Assembly: GCA_963576735.1 (NCBI GenBank)
Contig: OY755187.1
Coordinates: forward strand, 2,914,001-2,978,000
DNA: 64,000 nt
Reading direction: 5' to 3'
Origin: Bedellia somnulentella
Taxonomy: Eukaryota; Arthropoda; Insecta; Lepidoptera; Bedelliidae
A program made the translations under genes and the position numbers. Positions 54,680 through 64,000 of the stretch are shown piece by piece. The notes beneath the pieces were generated by a model. It saw only the letters and a list, made by a program, of their open reading frames with translations. It was not told where the DNA came from and did no database searches. Position 1 is the first letter of the stretch; every line of letters begins with the position of its first letter.

Positions 54680-56557
54680 TACAAGTTGTTAATGTCTAAT
54701 TTCATCTTTGTTGTGACTTTTTGTAACCTTATAACTTTCTAAAGAAAAGGAGTTTTTTTGCCGTCGATACACGATAAGTAGGCAATATCACTAAACGTGT
54801 GTCCGGCCCGATCGCTCTACATAATACTCACTTGGGACATTGTGTCACGAAACGGACAGTTGCGGTCCGATTTGAGTTCGAATACATTATCTCGGTGGCT
54901 GTATAGAACTGTATCCAAACGCGAGCCTTTTTACTAAATTGAAAAATAACTATTGTGTAATGTGTGGTAAATACCTACTATAAAAATCGGCGCAAAGTCC
55001 ATAAAAAGGAGGTGGTTTTGTTATTTTGAGCGAACACCTAAAGAAATGATATATTGTTATACCACTTCTCCTTGACTTACAGCACCATCTGATCCTTAAT
55101 ATAAATTATGGGCATACATATTATGATATTTGTAATGTCTTGGATAGTGTAGTACGCAAAAAACTTTTCTATTGAAACTCCAAACTCTTGTGTGCCCTTC
55201 ATTGTGTTCTGATTCGTAACTTTTTGATATATTTGTAAATAATTGAAAAATTTTCAAGAATAGAACACGTCAGTCATCAAAATTTTTGAAAGCTACATTA
55301 TGTTTAGATTTTCTTTTCAACGTGTCAACGGATTGCCTTCAGTTATAAGCTTATATAAATATGGTTCCCGTAGTTGATATAGCATACTATCAATATAAAT
55401 TGCACTTCAATATACAAAAAGTTTACCTTAATATATATCCTCCAAATAAAAGCATAAATTATGGCTACCATCTTTTCAAGTTTGAACAGTTCAAACTTAT
55501 ATAGCTGTGAACCAAAAATATTTTTGTCACAAAAGGTGGTGTTCAAATTGATTCAAGAGACACATGATTGTTTAAGGTTGTATTAATATGATTCCAAAAG
55601 TTATTATAATAGATCTAACTTAAAACAGACCGATAAATATTAAACCAAAAATAATACTATTCGTTTTTTCAACCACAAAATTTCTCAGTACAAAAGTGTT
55701 GCATCCAGTATAATAATAGACGACGTTTTATTATAACTCAATCAGCACTCAGCGCGCACGTGGCTCTCACAATGATATTAACCTTTTCCTACAATAAACT
55801 GGGTAAGTAAATATTTCTTTTTATTCTGACCGAAGCCAAAATAAAGTACGAGAATAGAGTTTGAAACAATGATGGGTAAAAAGAATGGAGAAGTAATGGT
55901 GTGGTCTTTGTTTTTGTTTGTCCGAAGTTGATTAATATTTTATCTGATTATGTTCGAGTAATATGAATGGCTGATTATTTAAATCCAAATGGTGGTAACC
56001 AAATAATTTTCGGTTAGATATTTAGATATTTATCATTAGATATTATTTACTGCTCGTGAGCGCTTTCTTTTTTATCTAAATAACTATAAATAAACAAAAA
56101 CAATAAACGTATTCATTCAAATTTATATAATTATTTTTATTAACGGTCTTTTCTTACATAGTACAAGTATAATTATAATATAAAACTCTTAGCAGTATAC
56201 TTAAATTCATAAAAAAGCTACTGTTGCAAAGTTACTAAAACATTTTCTTCCACAACTTACTATAAAACTCTACGTTATAAAATAATAGAGTTGCGGCGGT
56301 GTTTGAATGTATGTATGTACTTGTAATATAAACACAGCATAATGGTCTTTGTGGCTTACAGACAGACAAACCATTAATATCTTAGATCGGAATAAGTCTA
56401 TTGTGTTTATTATAATGTATTTTTGAAAAGTTTTCGACGGATTCAGCTTATTGAGACTATCTTTCCTAGGATCTTTCAAAATTCATTTTTCGACATAAGC
56501 TTACTCGTATTACAGCACCAACCTATATAATTATGTGGTTAAGAAGTGACTTGTGGA

Positions 56558-56690
56558 CGATTTGGCTGAATCTGGCGGTGGCCAGTTGCTCTTTATTTTG
56601 CCATCTTCTCACGACTAAAATGGAAAAGTGGCTGAGACATTTCAATTTCTGATGTTATGGTTACCCCTTGTTGGGATTCATAGCCGTGAC
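56558..56690 (+). mobile_element. SINE1 remnant
   Basis: Keeps GCCATCTTCTCACGACT, AAAAGTGGCTGAGACATTTC and CCCCTTGTTGGGATTCATAG in family order. The 5' half is scrambled. Confidence 0.6.
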
Positions 56691-57208
56691 ATTCTTTAAG
56701 CATTTGTGAATGTATGTCAAAAATCACAGCCTCAAATTTGTCTCATTTTCATTTAATAAGATAAAATAGAAAAGCTAAAACAAACGAGCAAACTTCTTGG
56801 AATATCAAAAATTCAACAGTCGCATCTCTAAGAAATGTTTTCAATGCAAGACCCGAATGCACATCATCTAATGGCTACATCTCAGACATTTGGCAGTAAA
56901 AAGCAAGCGCACTCCAAATCAAAGGAGAAAATACTAGTCCTTACTAGACTTATCCAAATTTTTCCGGTTATTACCCGTATCCGGATGGTTTACTTGAGTC
57001 GTCTCCAATTAGATCCGGATAGAACCGGCTCAGACCACCCGGAAGTCATTCCGAGGCTTCTGTTGAGCTGAACCTCTTGAGATTGTTATTTTGTAGACTA
57101 TTTTCTGCACTTTTTAATGCGCTAAAGAGTTTGAAACTTATTTCTTTCGGTCGTTTTATTGTTGCTAAACACGACGTTTCAAGCTCTTCTTTAACGTTAT
57201 TATAAGTT

Positions 57209-57380
57209 ACATACATACATATACTCACGGCATTATTTCTCATTGGGGTAGGCAGAGACTATCTGTCACTACTTTATACGATCCTGACAAACCGTTCTAG
57301 CTTCGTTTACATCCATCAATCTTTTCATACATGCTCTTTTATTCTTCATACATCAGAAGCCTGCCTTTTTGAGCACACTC
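57209..57380 (-). mobile_element. SINE2 copy, longest in window
   Basis: A CATACATACATA tract, ACTCACGGCATTATTTCTC, ATTGGGGTAGGCAGAGACTA, ACGATCCTGACAAACC, CATGCTCTTTTATTCTTC and CAGAAGCCTGCC follow in order. I see no pol III boxes. It serves as the type copy for the family. Confidence 0.78.
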
Positions 57381-58659
57381 TTATCAGTTATAGATCAATA
57401 TAATGAGAACATTGACAAAGGTGTAATCCAACAGTCTTCTATTTATAGATGAGTCCTATTCTTATCCCAAAAATGGCGGAGATTTCTTTGACTCACAATG
57501 TCTGTCTTCCAATTTAAGATATTAGCTAGAACTAATAAATTCTATGAAAATAATTTAATCTTACTGAAAAAACAAAGCATCAGTTATATTAATAGACTTG
57601 TTACTGTTATCTCTATTGAAATTCAATATTCATTTAAAGCAATGAAAAAAACCTACTTTTAAATCACAAAATGTTTTACATTTGTTGAACTTCACTTCAG
57701 ACAATTTATAGAATAAATTTATCATTATTAAAACCGCCAACAGTTATATAGCCTACTTAAAACACTAAAATTGTAATGTCTTAATCCAAAAACGTAGATA
57801 AAAAAGTAAATTTGTCATCGTCTCCAAATTGATACATCTTCTATTTCTTGAAAAAAAAACTATTATTTTTGTATAAAGCATGTCAGACAATCACAAATAT
57901 ATTAATTTTGTTAAACGAATAATCGTGTGTGCTTGTTCGCATATCTTGACCCCACATTTTTCTAGTTTTTTTACTGCCTAATGCATTTGTTTTGTGGAGT
58001 TTATTGATAGCATTTATCTAATTGTAATATAACAAATAACTGTTTTTTATGTTATTTTTTTATGTTATTTTTACATCACATTTTTATTTGAAAATTGCTA
58101 CAATAGTGTGAGCATATTTTGCTTAAGTCTAAGTTTCGTTTATGCGATGGGAGGTTTTCTAAAATTTATATAGAGAAGTCAACCCACCACGCTACCTCCA
58201 CCCACCATAGCTAAAAGTCAATACGAAATAATATGAAAGAAGCTTTTATCAGAACTAAAATAAAAAGCACATTACAAAAGTTCAACACAGAATCTTCTCA
58301 TACGTGTATCCCCTTAAGGCTTGCTCGAACAGAAAACCACCCCCTTTTCGTATTACCACATTTCTTCACCCCCTCCCTTACTCCCACCTCATCCCCTTAT
58401 CCGCCTTTCCAACCATTTATTTCCGCCCACTGCTGTTTATTTTTGTTTTCTACTTCAGAATTGTACTGTGAATTCTGTAGCTAAACCCGTTTCAAGAACT
58501 GGGGGTGTTTTATTCAGGTTTTTACAATAACGTTGGTACTGTGAGATTGGACTTTCTTTGGACAAAGAAAGATTTCAAACCGTATAACTCTGAAGGAGAT
58601 GTACTTGAAACTTGTTCTTTTAAAAATCATGTGACATTTGGTCATCAGGTGTTCATAAT

Positions 58660-58791
58660 ATATAAGACCCGTCACCAAAAACATTTATTATTACCATCTT
58701 TTCCCCAATCAACTTCCAAAAGTGGCTGAGGATTTTTTCATACCAAAGCTACCCCGTTAAGGGATTTATAGCCGTGAGTATATGTATATAT
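58660..58791 (+). mobile_element. SINE1 copy, 5'-truncated, with perfect TSD
   Basis: GTGTTCATAAT is repeated at 58649-58659 and 58792-58802. The copy starts mid-element near GACCCGTCACCAAAAACATT (C form) and ends GTGAGTATATGTATATAT. A truncated copy with intact duplications shows that the family moves by target-primed reverse transcription from its 3' end. Confidence 0.92.
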
Positions 58792-58887
58792 GTGTTCATA
58801 ATCTCTACGCTTTATCGTGTACCCATCTCATTAGGGGAAAGGGTATAACAGCGTCGTACGACAACGCTGTCGCAAATGGGAATAAAA

Positions 58888-58945
58888 CTCAGTCATGGGG
58901 TTTCCTCACGATATTTTCCACCATTTTTAACAACCTTGACATGAC
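58888..58945 (-). mobile_element. SINE3 fragment
   Basis: CTCAGTCATGGGG, TTTCCTCACGATATTTTCC and TTTTTAACAACCTTGACATG match the centre of SINE3 in reverse. It is cut off by the SINE1 copy that follows. Confidence 0.65.
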
Positions 58946-59150
58946 AATGTCACTACCCCTTTCTACCCACGGGTGTCATCAAAGGCGACTAAGGGTATGG
59001 GACGTTTTAAGTAGTTTTTGGGCGATGCAGTTGGAGACCTATCACCCACGATACTTTATTTCTACCATCTTCTACCATCTTGTCCCCTAAGAACTTCCAA
59101 ATGTGACTGAGGAGTTTCCACAGCCAGCCACGGCTTCAGAATCGGAAATT
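58946..59150 (+). mobile_element. SINE1 copy, subfamily B, 3' end decayed
   Basis: Begins ATGTCACTACCCCTTTCTACC, with CACGGGTGTCATCAAAGGCG and a doubled TCTACCATCT. The 3' part after GAGGAGTTTCCACAG no longer follows the family. Confidence 0.75.
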
Positions 59151-59942
59151 TCAGTGGAGTAAAGATTGTAGAAGAATGGTTGGTAGATGATGGTTAGTCA
59201 TGATTTGATGTTCAAAAATGTATAATAATCATACCACCTACCACCTAGTCTCTAAACAAATAATACTTACGCTTATAAATTAAAAAGTACACAATAAAAA
59301 GTCTAATACCCTTGAATATATTGTCGAGACAAGAAATGGTATTGTATAAAAAAGAACACCTGTGCCATCCCCTTCGAGATATGAGTCGTGAGCTTTAGAT
59401 TTCTTATAAGTAAAAATTTGGCGTCCATTAAGCTTTGTCCACATCAATACGCTTACCACAGTGTCAAATAGAAATGGCGCAGAGACTTATTCTGGCAAAT
59501 TATAAGAAAATGGGCGATTTATTCAATATCATGTCTGTACGATAATTGTAGGATATTAATGGAAAAAAATGGATATAAGAAAAATATAGTAACAAACTTT
59601 CAGCTAAAGCAATGAAACCCTCCCAGAAAGAATTAAAAGGATCAAAAGTGCTAATTTATTGAGCGCAAAGAATTCCGCCTCTTTACCTTAATAATGTGAA
59701 TTTAAAATATAAATAAATGTTTAAATACTGGATTGAGGTATATAGTGCCACTGTAGATCTGCTGTTAAGTGTTTGTTTAGAATTGCACTACCCCATATTT
59801 CCCGCAGATGTTGTATGAGAACACTATTGCACGTGTTCTTGATAAGTAATTAATAGTTGATGCGATTAAAAACATTCTTAATTTATTGCTAACTTAAACT
59901 TCAAAAAGTTTCAAAGGCATAATTGATTCAAGCAGCAAGCAA

Positions 59943-60012
59943 CAACATACATACATACATGTTCTCACGCCGTTAGTTCCCATTGGGGTAGGCAGAGACT
60001 ATCGATAACTTT
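59943..60012 (-). mobile_element. SINE2 3' fragment
   Basis: CATACATACATACATG, CTCACGCCGTTAGTTCCC and ATTGGGGTAGGCAGAGACTA are the terminal 70 bases in reverse, with a clean stem-loop. Confidence 0.75.
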
Positions 60013-60318
60013 AAGCAACAACTTTACAAAATAATCTAACGCGTAATAGTAAAAGCTACCAGAATAAGCCAACACAACTAAAAGAAAGCTAAGAAAGCTT
60101 AGTAAGGCTTACCGCACACAACTCTAGCACCTGCTCTTTGTTGCTAATGGATCTGCCCCCGTCCTGAGTGAGGCTTTTCAAAATACTCAATAAGTAAGAT
60201 AAATACTTCGCATTGACAAATTTCACACAGGTTCACGCAACTGATTCTATAGTTTTTGTTATTCGTGCTTGTTCATGTATTCATGGTTTTATTGAAAATT
60301 AGTTTTAATTAGTTTTTC

Positions 60319-60551
60319 GCCGTGTAGTGTCGGCTTAGAATAACACTACCCCATTTCTACCCGTGGGTGATCGTAAGAGGCAACTAAGGGTACAGGTGAT
60401 TTTAAGTGATTTTTGGGCGATGTGGTTGGAGACCCGTCACCAAAAACATTTATTATTACTATCTTTTCCCCAATCAACTTCCAAAAGTGGCTGAGGAGTT
60501 TCTCATTCCAAAGCTCTGGCTACCCCGTTAAGGGATTTATAGCCGTGAGTA
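60319..60551 (+). mobile_element. SINE1 copy, full length, subfamily C
   Basis: CCGTGTAGTGTCGGCTTAG to TAGCCGTGAGTATTT. The C-form markers GGGTGATCGTAAGAGG, CAAAAACATTTATTATTAC and ACCCCGTTAAGGG are all present. The TATG tail has been lost. Confidence 0.87.
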
Positions 60552-60779
60552 TTTAATTTCTTAGCCAAATTTTCTAAGTTTATAGTAGTAAAGATATAAA
60601 AAGGATAGCTAGTCTGCATACTTTATTAAATATCTGATAGTAGTAATATCGTTCTGTAATCAAATCATTTTAATATGGGCCAATTCATTGCTCCCTTTAA
60701 GCCAAAATTCTGGAAATTTAATCTCGAATCATCATTAATTTTAAAATAAAGCAAACTCGATATCAGCATTTATTTTCGA

Positions 60780-60851
60780 CAACATAACATAAAATAAACG
60801 TTCACGCCGTTTTTCCCCGAAGGGGTTGTAAGAGGTACCAATACTCCTGAA
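60780..60851 (-). mobile_element. SINE3 3' fragment
   Basis: CAACATAACATAAAATAAACG, TTCACGCCG, CCCCGAAGGGG and AGAGGTACCAATACTCCTG are the last 70 bases of SINE3 in reverse, including the stem-loop. Confidence 0.75.
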
Positions 60852-61573
60852 CTCACATGGCAAGCGCCATCTAGTTTCCAGAGAAGGAAGTTTTCTAGTT
60901 TCGACAAATACCTGATATTGTATAAAATCATAATACTATACTTATTTAGCACCAAAAAGTATAATTTTAAATTAATCTTCAAATTCAATGATGAGCAAAA
61001 CCACGAAATTTTCCATTTTTGCCCAAAGAAAAAGGAATTTTGTTTTGTAAAATACATTTTGAATGCGAAGATGCTCTTTTGTAGGCTCGAGTGGTGTTAT
61101 TATTTCGCTCTACCGACTACGGCTTAAGAGTTTTATGAAACAAAAATAATGAATAGAAGCCTCATTTATTTGTGTGCCCGTAGTAGGGACAAAAGGGACC
61201 CTTTTAATTATTTCGCTTGCAACTGCTATACAGTCTGTAATACCGGGTTTTGAAATTTTCAATGTGATAGACGGGAGCATCCAGGATATTGTTTATATGT
61301 ATGATTTACATACGCCCAAATGAAAAGTTTGGTAAATCAGTAGATATTTTTCGGTGGACTTTTTGATGATGTGCTCACTTTAGCTTAGATACTAAACCTA
61401 CAGATCCTACACGTTTTGTGATTCAAGTGTTCCTTCATAGTTATAAATGTCAATTCAAAATTTCTTATACGATTTATGTACGATTCGCAGTCTTATATCG
61501 CAGAACACACTACCGCACCTTTCGTCTTTCCAAAAATCGTATAAACATCGCGACTTTTGGCTTTTGACTTTTA

Positions 61574-61660
61574 TCTTTATGGATGAAATTTCCTTTATTT
61601 TACCACCTTTTCTCTTAACTTTGAAATTGTGGTTAGGGGTTTTTTACTTCTGAAGCTCTA
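61574..61660 (+). mobile_element. SINE1 remnant
   Basis: TTTCCTTTATTTTACCACC, TTTTCTCTTAACTTTG and TTCTGAAGCTCT follow the 3' half of the family loosely, just before a full copy. Confidence 0.4.
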
Positions 61661-61670
61661 TTAAGTGTCG

Positions 61671-61918
61671 TGTAGTGTCAGCTTAGAATAACACTACCCC
61701 ATTTCTCCCGTGGGTGATCGTAAGAGTCGACTAAGGGTATAGGGGCTTTTTAAATGATTTTTGGGCGATGTGGTTGGAGACCCGTCACCAAAAACATTTA
61801 TTATCATCTTTTCCCCAATCAACTTCCAAAAGTGGCTGAGGAATTTGTCATTCCAAAGCTCTGGCTACCCCGTTAAGGGATTTATAGCCGTGATTATATG
61901 TATGTATGTATGTAAGCT
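61671..61918 (+). mobile_element. SINE1 copy, full length, subfamily C
   Basis: From CGTGTAGTGTCAGCTTAGAA to GTGATTATATGTATGTATG, with GGGTGATCGTAAGAGTCG and ACCCCGTTAAGGG. It belongs with the copies at 10343 and 60319. Confidence 0.87.
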
Positions 61919-63680
61919 CTGTGTCAGAATTTAAATTTGTGAGTATATGTATGTTTATCAGAATAATGTAGGTAAATCGGACTCCAATCTTATATACTCA
62001 CTTTTTATTCATACCACTCCAAATACCTATTGTACGGTTACTCATTGATGTACTAAAAAGGTATTCCCTTGTTTTTGCGGTTGATATACTTCAGAAATAC
62101 AATTGGATTGCGTACTTATAATAACCACTTATTTATTACCCACCGAATTAGACTGACACTGAAAAAGAAACTTTAAATCTTTATGGTAGAGTTGAGTTTT
62201 GTGATAAGAGTTGGAATCCTAAGGGCGATAGGCACGTGTCAATCGTAATGAACTACTGAAATCAAAATCTTTCCAAGTTATTGAGTGGTACATCAAATAT
62301 CGTTTGAAATGGTTTTTTTTTTAAACCATCGAACTAAAGATTTTGATCAGTTTATTGTTCTTATTTTTTGTCTTTGAAATGATGTATATAAATCAATCGC
62401 ATTAATAATATTTATTTGAGACCTTTTATGCTATTATTTACTAGTTGAATAAAGAAAACACACAATTTTGTACATTACAATGTTAATATTTTTGCAAGAC
62501 TCTGTTTTCATTCGTTTGAATGAAATATGCAAAGGAAAATGTTTTACTTCCATTTCTTTAAATAAACAACAATGTATAATAGTGTATAAGTGGTATTTCA
62601 AGCCATTATTTAAAATCCATGTATATATCATAAAATAAAAACTATTCTTTTAAATTTTTACTACCAACCAATGCTAATTACATCTCCTCTATTAGTTCTA
62701 CCAGCCCCTCTGATAATGCGAGTGAAAAGTGACAAAACAGGATCCTAAATGTGATGATGATTTAAATAATGCGGTATAAAAAGGGCTCACAATCGGACGA
62801 GGGCGCAGGGCTGCCACAAAGGGCATTACCGACAAGCGATGACATATCAAAATGAATCGCTAATGCACATCCTTGAATAGGGAAATGATTGGAGTTGCTT
62901 TTTATTTTTTAGCTGAATTTTGTTTCTAATTTTAGAACATATCTGCTTTTATATAAGTTCAAATTAAAGTCCTAACATTTCGTATTTTAATCGGTTAGTA
63001 AGAAAATGGTTGTCTCTTTTCGGGATTTTTTCCAAACCCTATTTTGCTGTCAACATAAAGGACACATTATGATATATAGTAAAAATATATGGGGATGGTA
63101 AAGTAGTATTTTTGCGACGCGATGATTTGTTTTTCTACCACCATCTCTCAAACTGATACAACTGTTAGACTCACTTCAGAAATCTTATTTCATTTCAATA
63201 TTGTGTTTTATTATATTTTACATATTTTAAATCGAAATTTGACTGATCAACTTTCGCTGTTTTTATCTTAATCTATCGTCATATTAACAAAGCTGCTCCA
63301 TTCATTTCCCTATTCCAAGTTTAAATGTATTTTCATATCGACAACAGATTGCAAAATAATGCCCTGAATTAATTATAACACGCGCTGAGTTGCAACAAAT
63401 ATGCACTTTTTATCAACACAATGCATCGATCGACCATCTCCTCACTAATCTCTTCCATGCTAACAAGTTTTCATTTGATTGTATCTAATTGTTGCAAAAA
63501 ATAAGCGAGGGTACTTAGCAAAAAAATGTTACCTTTAGTTCTTTATTTAATAAGGAACGATTTTGGTGTTATAACATATATTCTTCTTTGTATCTTCAAT
63601 CGACTCAACTTATAGAGTTGGCTTTGGTATCTAGTATAGAATACCTTTAGAGTAAACATATCGTGAATCATTAATGAACT

Positions 63681-63760
63681 ACCTCCGTAGTCTGATGGTT
63701 ACGGTGTTAGGCTTATGACCTGAAAGTCTCCGGTTCAATTCCTGGGTCTACACACAAACC
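63681..63760 (+). mobile_element. tRNA-derived SINE head, different family
   Basis: A-box-like TAGTCTGATGG (63688-63698) and B box GTTCAATTC (63733-63741), the latter in CCGGTTCAATTCCTGGG, lie at tRNA spacing. The body differs from SINE3 and SINE4. Its 3' end could not be placed. Confidence 0.55.
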
Positions 63761-63919
63761 ACTTTATAAGATTTATCTCAGTTTAACTAGAACAACGCTG
63801 ATGTACTGGTTGTCAAAATTTTAATGATTCTGTACTTCGGAGAGTACGGACGATAACAGAATTGCCCTTTAAAATATATATTTCATCTTTTCGGTGGTAA
63901 TATGCATCACATTCATAAA

Positions 63920-64000
63920 CTCACTGCTTTGAATCTGGTAGCTAGAGCTTTAAATTATGCAATACCTCAATCACTTCTGGAAGTTGAGTGGAAAAAAATG
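63920..64000 (-). mobile_element. SINE1 copy, cut by window end
   Basis: AACTCACTGCTTTGAATC, GGTAGCTAGAGCTTTAAA and CTTCTGGAAGTTGAGTGG are a diverged 3' half in reverse. The rest lies outside the window. Confidence 0.6.

Larger units (their letters stand above)
19613..64000 (+). other. SoxD: SoxD intron after second coding exon (at least 44 kb)
   Basis: Opens with GTAAGT at 19613. I searched by eye for the Gln-rich coiled coil and the HMG box and found neither; a very small exon could have been missed. The intron holds the mobile elements listed below. Stretches with nothing recognisable beyond A+T-rich sequence are 21009-22479, 23530-25419, 25581-28192, 31376-32180, 34393-36609, 39096-42013, 42161-43114, 46725-47487, 48486-50250, 52960-54584, 54680-56557 and 61919-63680. 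Confidence 0.6.

Noticed and set aside
19613..64000. HMG box or Gln-rich coiled-coil exon of SoxD
   Set aside because: Looked for in all + frames and not found; presumed to lie beyond the window.

Overview
The window is insect nuclear DNA, most likely from a moth or butterfly. It is A+T-rich, dense in short retroposons, carries a Helitron with ends typical of Lepidoptera, and has one host gene split by very long introns. Everything here is read by eye; no search or alignment was run.

Host gene. Two exons on the + strand (4103-4608 and 19468-19612) encode the N-terminus of a SoxD transcription factor, the Sox5/6/13 group represented by Sox102F in Drosophila. The first ends in phase 2 and the second supplies the missing base, so they join in frame. 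The second carries the start of the SoxD coiled coil and ends at a clean donor. No later SoxD exon or HMG box was found, so everything after 19612 appears to be intron of at least 44 kb. The sequence before 4099 is upstream intron or flank. All other elements therefore sit inside or just upstream of SoxD.

Repeat landscape. About thirty copies of one ~245-bp retroposon (called SINE1 here) lie in both orientations, many with perfect 9-18 bp target-site duplications. Two other short families (SINE2 and the tRNA-headed SINE3) have unrelated bodies but share SINE1's last ~45 bp: a two-tier stem-loop followed by GTGAG/GTGAA and a TATG-type tail. One stem pair switches from G-C to C-G between families, which suggests a conserved RNA structure read by a common reverse transcriptase. 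Further tRNA-like SINE heads lie at 13604, 28974-29036 and 63681.

Larger elements, left to right: a nested Harbinger-like element (6766-8002) holding a 63-bp minisatellite, with its deleted relative in inverted orientation at 8674-8865; a truncated LINE (16377-16821); an RTE-type LINE fragment with a fold-back 5' end (20603-20995); two related A+T-rich palindromes (22837-22880 and 23484-23529); a LINE tail with a restriction-like endonuclease domain set between ATT tracts (32204-33364); an apparently complete pogo-type DNA transposon (43117-46722) coding for an intact transposase with a C-terminal PHD finger and carrying its own promoter-like region, probable 5'-UTR intron and subterminal repeats; and a non-autonomous Helitron (47488-48485).

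Regulation. Motif clusters that could be SoxD intronic control elements (SOX sites at 13102-13175, E2F-like and YY1/Pho-like sites near 50260 and 52922-52959, and a CpG-rich block near 22500) are reported at low confidence.
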